From Alistipes sp. (GTDB taxonomy: Bacteria > Bacteroidota > Bacteroidia > Bacteroidales > Rikenellaceae), in contig JAJQED010000003.1 of assembly GCA_021201825.1 (NCBI GenBank), forward strand, positions 10,772 to 74,771: a stretch of DNA of 64,000 nucleotides. The letters are read 5' to 3'. The translations under genes and the position numbers were made by a program. Below the pieces are notes generated by a model. The model had not been told where the DNA came from, did no database searches, and saw only the letters and a program-made list of their open reading frames with translations. This document shows positions 34,394 through 43,530 of the stretch, in pieces. The stretch's first letter is position 1. Every line of letters starts with the position of its first letter.

Positions 34394-35620
34394 ATGAGGG
34401 AGCCGCTGGACGACAAACTGCTTCAGGACGTATTCAAGGCCTATTTCGACGCCCGCCGCAACAAACGCAACACATACAACCAGCTGCGTTTCGAGATGGA
34501 CCTCGAACATAACCTGGTGGAACTTACGCGCCAGATACAGGAGCGCACATATGAGGTGGGCCCGAGTGTCTGCTTTATCGTGGACTACCCGGTAAAGCGC
34601 GAGATATTCGCGGCGGACTTCCGGGACCGTGTGGTCCACCACCTGATCTTCAATTACCTTAACGCTTTTTTCGACAGCCGCCTGATAGAGGACTGTTATT
34701 CGTGCCGTAAGGGCTACGGTACTTCGAGGGGTATCGACCGCTTCGAGCATCACATGCGCTCGGTCAGCCGCAACTACACGCGGCAGGCCTATGTGCTGAA
34801 ACTCGACCTGCGGGGGTATTTCATGTCAATGAACCGGATGATACTCTACCGCAAGCTCGAAAAAATGCTCACCTCGCGCAAGAACCGGCGCGACAAGCAG
34901 TCGGAACTGGAACTGTACCTGGTCCGCAAGGTGGTCTATGCCGACCCGGTGGATGGCTGCAGGGTGCGGGGCAAGATGGAGGACTGGGAGGGGCTACCCC
35001 CGGCCAAGAGCCTGTTCCATACGCCGCAGGACTGCGGGGTGCCCATCGGCAACCTTACCAGCCAGCTGTTCAGCAATATTTATATGTGCGACTTCGATAA
35101 CTGGGTGAAGCGCGAACTCAAGATCAAGCATTACGGCCGCTATGTTGACGATTTTTTCCTGATGCACGAGGACAAGCATGTGCTGATCGATTGCCTGGCC
35201 CGTATCAAACGGCGGCTCAAAGAGGTTGAACAGCTCGAAGTACACCCCAACAAAATATACCTACAGGAAGTGTGCAAGGGTGTCAACTTCCTGGGCGCCT
35301 TTATGAAACCCTACCGCCGTTATATCCGCAAGAGCGTACTGCATGAGATACGGACCCAGGTAAGGTTGGCGGACCGCCATGCCGCCATGCGGGGGCTGAG
35401 GGACGCCCGGGAAATAGCCAGCCACCGAAGCAGACTGAATTCATACCTGGGCTATATGGCCCAGTTCAAAACATACAAAGCGAGGAAAGAGCTCTGGGAA
35501 GAGTGTGGAAATTTGCGTAATTATTTCTATATCAACACGGATTACACGAAAGTGACGACGAGGGAAGAGAGCCGGATCGAGCAGGAAATCTACGAAAAAG
35601 ATAATTATTTGAACCGTTAG
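34394..35620 (+). CDS. DGR reverse transcriptase
   Basis: A 408-residue group-II-intron-related RT of the DGR clade. In the numbering from 34394 the finger/palm motifs are LDLRGYF (about 137-143), GVPIGNLTSQ (about 215-224) and YVDD (about 250-253). The IGNLTSQ motif, instead of QGxxxSP, is diagnostic for DGR RTs and linked with adenine-specific errors. There is no RNase H, maturase or endonuclease domain. The start MREPLDDKLLQ is chosen by family length; an in-frame ATG at 34343 would add 17 residues. It copies the TR RNA to cDNA together with Avd. It ends the DGR operon; no terminator is obvious. Confidence 0.94.
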   Translation: MREPLDDKLLQDVFKAYFDARRNKRNTYNQLRFEMDLEHNLVELTRQIQERTYEVGPSVCFIVDYPVKREIFAADFRDRVVHHLIFNYLNAFFDSRLIEDCYSCRKGYGTSRGIDRFEHHMRSVSRNYTRQAYVLKLDLRGYFMSMNRMILYRKLEKMLTSRKNRRDKQSELELYLVRKVVYADPVDGCRVRGKMEDWEGLPPAKSLFHTPQDCGVPIGNLTSQLFSNIYMCDFDNWVKRELKIKHYGRYVDDFFLMHEDKHVLIDCLARIKRRLKEVEQLEVHPNKIYLQEVCKGVNFLGAFMKPYRRYIRKSVLHEIRTQVRLADRHAAMRGLRDAREIASHRSRLNSYLGYMAQFKTYKARKELWEECGNLRNYFYINTDYTKVTTREESRIEQEIYEKDNYLNR

Positions 35621-35686
35621 TTGTTCAAAAAGTGTAAAAAATACCACTTTAAGGACCGGATTACGTAAAATGTCTGAATAAATTGG

Positions 35687-35694
35687 TATATTTG
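35687..35694 (+). promoter_or_regulatory. -7 promoter element TATATTTG before the ncRNA
   Basis: TATATTTG fits TAnnTTTG and puts the first transcribed base near 35700, exactly at the 5' hairpin of the structured RNA. The -33 element is weak (TTACG at 35661). Confidence 0.6.
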
Positions 35695-35699
35695 CACGT

Positions 35700-35878
35700 G
35701 ACCGGTGCGCAACCGGTCGTTACATAGAACCGACTAATCGCTGCTGCAAATTAGCCCTTGAAAGAAGCATTAGAGATCGGCTCTGTCATTCTATACAATG
35801 TATAGCGTGGTACGAGTTACTATCTCTAACAGCGGGGCTAAGCTGGCAGCGGGTGTAACATAAACCACGCTTTTTTTG
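35700..35878 (+). ncRNA. Structured ncRNA, 6S-like candidate (about 180 nt)
   Basis: A free-standing transcription unit with promoter and terminator. It begins with a 7-bp hairpin (35700-35706/35712-35718). A long rod follows by nested pairing: GTTACA (35719) with TGTAAC (35854), GCTGC (743 or 740) with GCAGC (35846), TTAGCCC (35751) with GGGCTAA (35835), then a large asymmetric bubble (12 nt against 5), TTAGAGAT (35770) with ATCTCTAA (35822), and an apical hairpin CTATAC/GTATAG. AGCGTGGT (35804) can pair with ACCACGCT (35864) followed by T7, an alternative terminator fold. Length, rod and central bubble recall 6S RNA (Bacteroidales-1 type motifs); identity is inference. Confidence 0.55.
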
Positions 35879-35940
35879 ACCGTAACCTACTTAAATATAA
35901 GTATTAACCCACTCCGTATCACACCTAAACCGAAACAATC

Positions 35941-36576
35941 ATGAGCAAACCCCACCACGCCTCCTCGGTCGCGAGGGGATCGAAAGAGGGGGAAAACGAA
36001 GTAAGAAAGTCAGGCAGGGTGCCGAAGGACGTGCCAGTGGAGGTAGTGAGGGCAATGTGTGGGGGAGACCATGAAGCATACAGGACGATCTATATCAATT
36101 ACGAGAAGAGCTTCCGTAATTTTTTGATGATCCTGACCCGTTCGGAGGATACTGCAAAAGAGATTTCCCAGGAAGCGTTCGTTACCCTTTGGGAAAAACG
36201 AAGCCAGATCGATCCCGAAAAAAGCGTACTGAAATACCTTTACAAGATCGGCAAAAACGCCGTCTTGCAGCAGTACCGCCATCAGGCCGTACACCAGAAA
36301 TATTCCCGTTTCACCGAGGCCGTATCCAGCGATTTCTATGAGATAGAGAACGAAATGGTGGCCCGCGAAACGGAACTCCTTATAAAAATTGCCGTGAGCC
36401 GCATGCCCGAACAGCGGCGCAAGGTATTCGAAATGGGCCGCTTCGAGGGTCTCTCGAATGACGAAATAGCCGCCCGCCTCAATATCAGCAGCAGCAGTGT
36501 GCGCAGCCACCTGCAGCTCGCCCTGCGCGACATCAAAGAGGTGATCGCCATCTCCATGCTGCTCTTCTTCAACTGA
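35941..36576 (+). CDS. ECF-type RNA polymerase sigma factor
   Basis: A 211-residue sigma-70 family protein of the extracytoplasmic-function group. Region 2 spans about 45-115 (YRTIYINYEKSFRNFL, DTAKEISQEAFVTLWEKR) and region 4 about 145-205 (MPEQRRKVFEMGRFEGLSND, then an HTH). The first ~25 residues are a low-complexity extension. Such sigma factors in Bacteroidetes usually sit directly upstream of fecR; here no fecR is adjacent, and the only one in view is the interrupted gene at 22935 on the other side of the fimbria/DGR block. The two may be partners (inference). Confidence 0.9.
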   Translation: MSKPHHASSVARGSKEGENEVRKSGRVPKDVPVEVVRAMCGGDHEAYRTIYINYEKSFRNFLMILTRSEDTAKEISQEAFVTLWEKRSQIDPEKSVLKYLYKIGKNAVLQQYRHQAVHQKYSRFTEAVSSDFYEIENEMVARETELLIKIAVSRMPEQRRKVFEMGRFEGLSNDEIAARLNISSSSVRSHLQLALRDIKEVIAISMLLFFN

Positions 36577-36590
36577 TAAACAGCCTTTCG

Positions 36591-39242
36591 TTATAACGCT
36601 TGCCCCGGCTGCCGCTCTGCGGCGATCGTGCGGTATATTCGTTCCACGGTGCCGGGGCTGTAGCCGCTTCCCGAGAAAAGGATGCCCCCCGAGTTGTTCA
36701 GGTATAGGCATAGCGGGAAGTCGCTTTGGAAATCCAACCTGAGGGACTCTACGGCGGTGTTCAAAAGGGCGTTCCCGCCGTCCGGCAGCCAGATGGCCTG
36801 CGAGGGGAGGCCGGGGAAGATACCCTCGTTGATGGTCGCGCCGGCCAGGTCGTCCGGCACGGCGAACACTATCCCGCCGCCCCACTGCTCGAGCCTCTCC
36901 CGGAACGCGGGCATCTCCTGCAGGACATGCCGGGTAGGTTCGTTGGCCGGGTCGGCGAAAACGAGGATAAGGCCATGGCCGAGGGCCTGGTCCTTGAGCG
37001 TTGTTTTGGTGCCGTCCGCAAGGAAGACGATGGTGTTCATGTCCAATATCCCCTCTACAAAAAGCTTCTGGCGGGTATCGGGAAGCGCTATGAGCAGTTC
37101 CACGATATCGCCCTCCGCAACCTCGAAATACCGGTTATGGACGGCCACCGAGCCGTCGTTGGCACGGCTGCCCGCCGTCAGGCGGTAGTAACCCGCCGGT
37201 ACTTCGGCCCGGGTGGGGTATTCTTTTTCCCGGAGCCGGCCCGAGAGGTCGAGGGTCGAGAAGTCCCCGTCGGAGTAACGGGCAACGGTGAAATGGGAGC
37301 GGTAAGCGGGGACGATGCGGTTATCCTCGTGGGAATCGAAAACGATGGTCCCCATCGGCGGCACGGAGGCCGCGTGCCCGCTATCGTCCAGCAGGGCGTC
37401 GTGCCAGTCGCCGTCCATGTAGAACTGCGGCTTGCCCGTGGCCCGGTCGATGTGGGCCGCGATCCGGGCCGCCCGGCAGAGCGCGACGAAGTAGATGTCC
37501 CGCGACCGCCGGTCGGCCAGCCGGGTGGCATGGACCCCGCCAGGGGTTATCCGGCAGGCAACGTAATTCTGGCTGTCGTCGACCCGGATGTTATCCCTGA
37601 CGAATTCCACGATGGAATACGGGTCGGACAGGTCGGGCCTCGAGGCGAGGAACTCCGTTAGCGGCTCCCGCCACGGACGGATGATCTCCATTTCGATGCG
37701 GGGCGAAAGTATTTTGGACGGCACCAGTTCGTCCGGGACCCCGTACGGCGGAGTGGTCCCCGGCGGCAGGAACGCAGACAGGTAACGCTCCGGAGTGTCG
37801 CGCAAATCCTTGGAAGTGAGCGATCCAAGGAACTCCTCCAGCCACGGACTGCGCTGGCGGGCCGACAGGAAATTTACGATCTCTCCCGCGTTGCCCTGCG
37901 CTTCGTTCAAAAAGTGGTATACTCTGTCGTATTCCATCCCGGTCTTACGTGCCAATTCGCCGATAAGTTCCCCGCCGGGCATAAAACCGGACATATAGGC
38001 ATTGCGGATCGAGTCTTCCACGGCCAGCCGCCGCCGGTTTTCGGCTACCTTATCCGAATGGACCTGCCGTCCCTGCCGCTCGGGTGGTACGCCGAGGGTA
38101 AAGTCCCGGGAAAGGACGGGGCTTCCGGGCTCGATGGTCACATCGGCCGTGTCCGTATTGGCCGCGATGACCGAATAGCCGTAGCTATCCCCCTGTGAAG
38201 CCCAAACGACCAGGTCGCCGAAACCAGTGGTAAGGGTCGATTTCCCCTGTTGATCCGTTGTGTGGGTGGCGATAGGGTAGAACTCGGCGTAGTTGTATAC
38301 CTTGTATTTAACTTCGGCGTCGGGTACCGCCCGGCCCGAACCGTCCCGGACCGTGATCTCGATCCGGCGGGTCGGGGCATAGATCTCGAGCAAGTTGATC
38401 ACCGTATATAGCTCGTTGGCGAGGCTTACTTCCTCCGGCCCGTCGTATTTGCCGAACACCGTGGTGTGCATCATCATGGCGCGCGTGGCCGGCTGGGTAA
38501 ACCATGCCATATCCAACTCCGGTTCGGGTTCGCAGGCGCCCATATAATGCCATCGGCCGTCTATTCATACCTCCACCCAGGCGTGGTTGCTGTCCGTATG
38601 CACCCACCGGGGGGTATAAACCTGCCGCGCGGGGATACCTACGGCACGAAGCGCCGTAGCGGTGAACGCAGACTCCTCGCCGCACCGCCCCCATGAGGTT
38701 TTCACAAGGGCCAACGGGGAGGAAGTGCGCGCGTCGGTGGCCCGGTACTCCACTTTCTCATGGCACCAGTGGTTAACCTCGAGTGCCGCATCGTACATCG
38801 ACATGCCGCCGATACGTTCCCTGAGCTCCCCGAAAAAGACGTCGCGGGCCTCGTCCAGGTTCTCGTTGTTGACCCGGTGCGGGAGGACGAAATGCCGGAA
38901 AACATCTTCGGGGACACTCTCGCCCCAGCTGAAATACTCCCTCGCCCGGAACGCTCCGCGCACCTGCCGCAGGAAATATTCCGGCTCGCAGTCGGCAAGG
39001 TCGCACAACGGGCAGTAGGCCAACAGGAACCACAAGGCCTCTTTTTCAGCCGTAGTGATTGCGGGGTCGGCGGCCAGCCGGAGCAGATTGTCCGAAGTCT
39101 CGGTGCCGATATATGCCATGCGGCCGGTAAAATCGTTTTCGACCTGCCGTCTCAGCGCGGGGTCCGTTATAAAATGATCGGCGCCCGAAAAACTGCTGCA
39201 AAGGGCTGCGATGGCCAGTAAGACCGCGATTATCCGTTTCAT
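36591..39242 (-). pseudogene. Transglutaminase-like exported protein, interrupted by in-frame TGA
   Basis: One 883-codon reading frame in a single phase, broken once by TGA at 38565-38567. Part one (39242-38565) has a signal peptide (KRIIAVLLAIAALCSSFSG) and the transglutaminase-like core with Cys in TSWGRCGEESAF and His in DSNHAWVEV. After the TGA the frame continues IDGRWHYMGACEPEPELDMA, as in intact Bacteroidetes homologues (HAWVE-W-x-DGxW-GACEPEP), so TGA replaces a conserved Trp TGG. Part two holds several beta-sandwich domains and a C-terminal thioredoxin-like region (LGHGLILVFADPANEP). Start overlaps the cutC stop as TAATG, so they are coupled. Truncation would remove the catalytic Asp region. 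Other genes here end in TGA, so TGA is a true stop. Confidence 0.85.
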
Positions 39243-39964
39243 TATCCTAATTCCGCTAAATTTCGTACCGTAAGTTCTATTTTTTCGGGATCGGCGGCCC
39301 GGCGTTCGTATCCGGCCCACCCGGGATTGTAAGCGCCGCTGCCGGTAAGGGAGCTCAGAGTGCCGTGTATTTCATGGACTCCGGTTTCCTGGATTATCCG
39401 GGCGGCATTCGACGGGGTAACCCCGCTGCCGGGCATGACGGATATACGGCCTGCCGCCAGCTTTACAAGCCTTGCGATCCGACCTATACCCTCTTCCGCC
39501 GTCGGCTGGCCGCCGGAAGTCAGCACCCGGTTGCAACCCAGCCCGATCAGATCCTCGAGCGCCTGCTCCATATCCCGGCACACGTCGAATGCACGGTGGA
39601 ACGTTACCTCCATGCCGAATTCCCGTGCAATCTCGACCAAACGGCCGCTCCTGTGCTTATCCACCGTCCCGTCCGGGTGCAACATTCCGATAACCACCCC
39701 CTTGCATCCCGCTTCGCCGCACAACCGCACATCCTCGGCCATTGTCCGGAACTCCGTATCGGTGAAAACGAAATCGCCCCCGCGCGGCCGGATGATCGGG
39801 AACACGGGAATGTCCAGCTCACGGCAAAGCAGTCGTATGGCACCGTAGGAGGGTGTCGTTCCTCCCTCTGCCATATCGGCGCAAAATTCTATCCTGCCGG
39901 CCCCGCACCGGGCGGCTACGGCCGCCGACTGGACGGATTCGGCCGCGACTTCGAGCGTTATCAT
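39242..39964 (-). CDS. cutC: CutC-family TIM-barrel protein
   Basis: A 240-residue cytosolic protein with the CutC signature (EVAAESVQSAAVAARCGAGR, ELC-type IEFCADMAEGGTTPSYG, IRPRGGDFVF, HRAFDVC, VLTSGGQPTAEEG). CutC was linked to copper homeostasis, but its biochemical activity is unsettled. Its stop overlaps the start of the transglutaminase-like gene (TAATG), so the two are translated together. Confidence 0.93.
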   Translation of the reverse strand: MITLEVAAESVQSAAVAARCGAGRIEFCADMAEGGTTPSYGAIRLLCRELDIPVFPIIRPRGGDFVFTDTEFRTMAEDVRLCGEAGCKGVVIGMLHPDGTVDKHRSGRLVEIAREFGMEVTFHRAFDVCRDMEQALEDLIGLGCNRVLTSGGQPTAEEGIGRIARLVKLAAGRISVMPGSGVTPSNAARIIQETGVHEIHGTLSSLTGSGAYNPGWAGYERRAADPEKIELTVRNLAELG

Positions 39965-40065
39965 AATTCGGTGGGTTATGAAAGGTTAAATTTATGGTTT
40001 TTATACGGATTATTTCTTTCCCGCAGGGATTAATCCGCACCCGGAACTATATAACCGGTGTGTTT

Positions 40066-40096
40066 TTTGCAGCCGCCCGGCAATTATTTAACTTTG
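40066..40096 (+). promoter_or_regulatory. Promoter TTTG-N19-TAACTTTG
   Basis: TTTG at 40066-40069 and TAACTTTG at 40089-40096, spacing 19 nt, match the Bacteroidetes consensus. Start codon of nadE follows 21 nt later, which rules out the longer frame beginning at 40058. Confidence 0.8.
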
Positions 40097-40117
40097 CTAC
40101 GGTTAAAATCATCAGGG

Positions 40118-42055
40118 ATGGAATTCGGGTTTGTAAGGGTTGCGGCCGCGGTGCCTTTGGTCAGGGTTGCGGATTGTAAATACAATACGGAGCGGTTGCT
40201 CGATATGGTACGGCAGGGGGCCGGTGTCGGTGCCGGGGTTATGGTTTTCCCGGAACTTTCCGTTACGGGATATACCTGCGGCGACCTGTTTGCCGACGGA
40301 CTGCTTATCGGCCAGGCGGAGGATTGTCTGGCGAAGCTGATTAAAGAGACCGCCGGGCTCGGAGTGATTTGCGCGGTAGGTGTTCCGGTGCGCCATAATG
40401 GGAAGTTATATAATTGTGCGGCGGTATTCTCCGGCGGCAGGCTGCTCGGGCTTGTTCCCAAGACCCATATTCCAAATTATGAGGAGTTCTATGAACTTCG
40501 TTGGTTCGTTTCCGGGGCGGGATTACCTTGCGGAGCGGAGATCGATTACGCCGGGCATGAGCGGGTTCCTTTCGGTACGGACCTGCTGTTCGGCGAGGGA
40601 AATGTGAAGATAGCCGTCGAGATATGCGAGGACCTCTGGACCCCGTGCCCGCCGTCGTCCGCCCATGCGGTGAACGGGGCGAACATCATTCTGAACCTCT
40701 CGGCCAGCGATGAGCTTGCCGGCAAGAACGGCTACCTGATTTCGCTGATCGAACAGCAGTCGGCCAGAACGGTCTCGTGTTACGCATATTCTTCGGCCGG
40801 TTTCGGGGAATCGACAACGGACCTCGTTTTTGCGGGGAAAGGCATTATTGCCGAAAACGGCCGTACGATAGCCAGGGGGCCGGCATTCAGTTACGGGGGA
40901 AGCCTTACGGTTTGCGAGGCCGATATCCAGGCGCTCGACCATAACCGTTGCAAACTCAATACGTTCGCCGGGCCGTGCGGGCCGGCGCAGTACCGCGAGA
41001 TCGCGGTACCGGTAAAGCGGGCCTGCCCCGACGATAATTTCTACCGGACGTTCGACCCTTACCCGTTCATTCCGTCCGGGGACCGGGATAAAGACGAGCG
41101 GTGCGCCGAAATTTTCAGTATCCAGGCGATGGGGCTGGCCAAACGGCTGGTGCATACCGGGGCAAAAAGTGCCGTAATAGGGATATCGGGCGGGCTTGAT
41201 TCCACCCTTGCATTGCTGGTTACGGCTGCCGCGTTCGATGCCCTCGGTAAGGACCGGGCCGATATCAAGGCCGTGACCATGCCCGGATTCGGAACCACCG
41301 GACGAACTTACAATAACGCTGTAAAACTTGTCGGGGCGCTCGGGGCCGGGCTTCGGGAGATCGATATACGCCCGTCATGCGAGCAGCATTTCCGGGACAT
41401 CGGCCTCGACCCGGCGGACCGGGGTGCGGCTTTCGAGAACGCGCAGGCCCGTGAGCGGACGCAGATACTTATGGATATCGCCAATATGGAGGGCGGCCTT
41501 GTGGTCGGCACCGGGGACCTCTCGGAGTTGGCTTTAGGCTGGGCGACCTATAACGGTGACCAGATGTCGATGTACGGTGTCAATGCTTCGGTGCCGAAGA
41601 CGCTCGTTAAATACCTCGTGGAGTGGGCGGCCGGGAACCCGGTAGGGGAGGCGGCACGTGAATACCTGCTGGATATCGTCCGAACCCCGATCAGTCCCGA
41701 ACTTCTGCCTCCGGACGAAGCGGGCGGGATAACGCAATGTACCGAGGATCTGGTCGGTCCTTACGAACTACATGATTTCTTCCTATACAACTTTATCCGT
41801 GCAGGGGCACGGCCAGCCAAGATATTCTTTATGGCCAACCGGGCTTTCGCCGGAAAATTTTCCGGGGAACAGATCAAGAAATGGCTCGTGGTTTTCTTCC
41901 GCCGGTTCTTCAGCCAGCAGTTCAAGCGGTCCGCCATGCCGGACGGCCCGAAAGTGGGAACGGTCAGCCTCTCGCCGAGGGGCGACTGGCGGATGCCCAG
42001 TGATGCGTGTTCATCACTTTGGGTGGAGGAGGCAGAGAATATCCCGGTCGGTTAG
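40118..42055 (+). CDS. nadE: Glutamine-dependent NAD+ synthetase
   Basis: A 645-residue two-domain enzyme, last step of NAD synthesis (deamido-NAD + Gln + ATP). The N-terminal nitrilase-like glutaminase domain (about 1-280) shows the Glu-Lys-Cys triad: FPELSVTGYTCGD, VPKTHIPNYEEFYE and VEICEDLWTP. The C-terminal synthetase domain has the PP-loop GISGGLDSTLAL (about 360) and GTGDLSELALGWATY. Start placed after the promoter. The stop overlaps the next, convergent gene by 4 nt. Confidence 0.95.
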   Translation: MEFGFVRVAAAVPLVRVADCKYNTERLLDMVRQGAGVGAGVMVFPELSVTGYTCGDLFADGLLIGQAEDCLAKLIKETAGLGVICAVGVPVRHNGKLYNCAAVFSGGRLLGLVPKTHIPNYEEFYELRWFVSGAGLPCGAEIDYAGHERVPFGTDLLFGEGNVKIAVEICEDLWTPCPPSSAHAVNGANIILNLSASDELAGKNGYLISLIEQQSARTVSCYAYSSAGFGESTTDLVFAGKGIIAENGRTIARGPAFSYGGSLTVCEADIQALDHNRCKLNTFAGPCGPAQYREIAVPVKRACPDDNFYRTFDPYPFIPSGDRDKDERCAEIFSIQAMGLAKRLVHTGAKSAVIGISGGLDSTLALLVTAAAFDALGKDRADIKAVTMPGFGTTGRTYNNAVKLVGALGAGLREIDIRPSCEQHFRDIGLDPADRGAAFENAQARERTQILMDIANMEGGLVVGTGDLSELALGWATYNGDQMSMYGVNASVPKTLVKYLVEWAAGNPVGEAAREYLLDIVRTPISPELLPPDEAGGITQCTEDLVGPYELHDFFLYNFIRAGARPAKIFFMANRAFAGKFSGEQIKKWLVVFFRRFFSQQFKRSAMPDGPKVGTVSLSPRGDWRMPSDACSSLWVEEAENIPVG

Positions 42056-42639
42056 GGTATCCACCCGACAACCCGGCCCATATCTTGACTCTCTTGCCAC
42101 TTGCGGAAAGAGGCGAAATCGGTCACCCCGTCCCGTATCACGGCCTGGTATATGAATATCGCCGGGATAACCTCGTCCGCCGGGGTGTCGAACTTAATGT
42201 CTATTATGGCCCGCTTTTGATCCTCTGTAACTACTTCGGCGATCCGTTCTGCGAACCGCTCCATCCGCCCGTCGTAATAGGAACCGGCAAGGATATGGAT
42301 CATATCGATCTTCCACTCGCGGCCGCGGCCGTCGCGGTAAATAAGGTGCCATTCCATACAGTGCTCGTTGGTTTCGATCGAGTTCATGTACCATAATTTA
42401 TCGACCCCGGGCCGGGCAGCGATGCGGGCGACGGCCCGGAAGCTGTCCTCGATATCGAGCGGGTCGGAATAGACATGGTAATCGATATCCAGATGGTTGG
42501 CCATCAGTCCGTTGCGGACCGAACCGATAAGGTTGGCCCGGGCGCCTACGGAGGCCCAGGTCCCGGGAATATCCAGTTCTTCGATAACGGTATGTGCCGC
42601 CGTGAGATTCCCAGCGGCAATTAGCATCCTGTCTTCCAT
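42052..42639 (-). CDS. Hypothetical protein with nucleotidyltransferase-like N-terminus
   Basis: A 195-residue cytosolic protein. The segment ANLIGSVRNGLMANHLDIDY has the GS...DxD layout of the nucleotidyltransferase fold, and IEWKIDMIHIL-like beta strands (REWKIDMIHIL) follow at the place of the third acidic residue. I do not know a function for this family; members are seen in Bacteroidetes and other gut bacteria as phosphoglycerate-mutase neighbours or alone. Own promoter upstream. Confidence 0.7.
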   Translation of the reverse strand: MEDRMLIAAGNLTAAHTVIEELDIPGTWASVGARANLIGSVRNGLMANHLDIDYHVYSDPLDIEDSFRAVARIAARPGVDKLWYMNSIETNEHCMEWHLIYRDGRGREWKIDMIHILAGSYYDGRMERFAERIAEVVTEDQKRAIIDIKFDTPADEVIPAIFIYQAVIRDGVTDFASFRKWQESQDMGRVVGWIP

Positions 42640-42664
42640 GGCCGTGAATTTTTGGTAAGGAGGA

Positions 42665-42696
42665 CAAAATTAGCGTAGTAATTTTATAAATTGCAA
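42665..42696 (-). promoter_or_regulatory. Promoter (minus) TTG-N21-TAATTTTG
   Basis: On the minus strand TTG (plus 42694-42696) and TAATTTTG (plus 42665-42672) are 21 nt apart. The start codon at 42639 follows about 20 nt after the expected transcription start. Confidence 0.7.
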
Positions 42697-42715
42697 CGGA
42701 ATAAAATAAACCGTA

Positions 42716-43525
42716 ATGAAAAAGACTATCCTTTGCCTGCTAATGGCCGCAGTATGTATGCAGGCCGCATTTGCACAATATAAAACGATCACCGGCATCC
42801 CTTACCGCGATGGGTCGGCCGCAGATGAATATCAGCGCGAGCGGTGCCGGTTGGACCTCTATTACCCGGAAAATTCCAACGGATTCGCGACGGTGGTTTG
42901 GTTCCACGGCGGCGGCCTGGTCGGAGGCGAGAAGTTTATCCCTGAGCAGTTGACGGACAAAGGATTTGCCATAGCGGCGGCCAATTACCGGCTCAGCCCG
43001 CACGCCCATGCCCCGGCTTATTTCGACGATGCGGCGGCGGCTGTAGCATGGGTTTTCGATAATATCGGATCGTACGGTGGCGATGTATCTAAAATATACG
43101 TAGCCGGGCATTCGGCCGGGGGTTACCTCACGTCGGTCATAGCTTTATCCAAAGACTACCTTTCGGCATACGGGGTCGACAGTGACGATATAAAGGCATG
43201 GATGCCCATCAGCGGACAGTCGGTCACACATTGGCAAATTTGCCGCGAACGGGGCGACAGCGCCTATATTCTCCGGGTGGACGCATATGCCCCGTTATCC
43301 CATGTGAGAAAAGGTACCCCGAGGATAGTGCTTACCGCCGGCCAGACCGATATGGAAATGGACAACCGCACGGTAGAAAACCGCTACCTTTACGAGGCAC
43401 TGCGTACTGTCGGTAATGACAACGTCAGCTTCTACGAAATAAACGGCTTCAACCACGGGAATGTGGTAATCCCCTCGCTCCAACTGCTGGTCGAGATGAT
43501 CGAAGCGGACGAAAAAGGAAAGTAA
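42716..43525 (+). CDS. Alpha/beta-hydrolase, secreted esterase/lipase-like
   Basis: A 269-residue exported serine hydrolase. Signal peptide 1-20 (ending AFAQ). The oxyanion-hole motif WFHGGGLVGGE (about 62), the nucleophile elbow GHSAGG (Ser near 137), a Asp candidate in QTDMEMDNR and the His in GFNHGNV (about 250) give a full triad, in the hormone-sensitive-lipase/BD-FAE-like branch. Probably removes acyl groups from small or carbohydrate esters in the periplasm; substrate unknown. Followed closely by the convergent nfo gene. Confidence 0.85.
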   Translation: MKKTILCLLMAAVCMQAAFAQYKTITGIPYRDGSAADEYQRERCRLDLYYPENSNGFATVVWFHGGGLVGGEKFIPEQLTDKGFAIAAANYRLSPHAHAPAYFDDAAAAVAWVFDNIGSYGGDVSKIYVAGHSAGGYLTSVIALSKDYLSAYGVDSDDIKAWMPISGQSVTHWQICRERGDSAYILRVDAYAPLSHVRKGTPRIVLTAGQTDMEMDNRTVENRYLYEALRTVGNDNVSFYEINGFNHGNVVIPSLQLLVEMIEADEKGK

Positions 43526-43530
43526 ACCCT

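Noticed and set aside
38565-38567. TGA recoded as Trp genome-wide
   Set aside because: asnB, the ECF sigma gene and the MutS-like gene end with TGA at the right length, so TGA is a normal stop.
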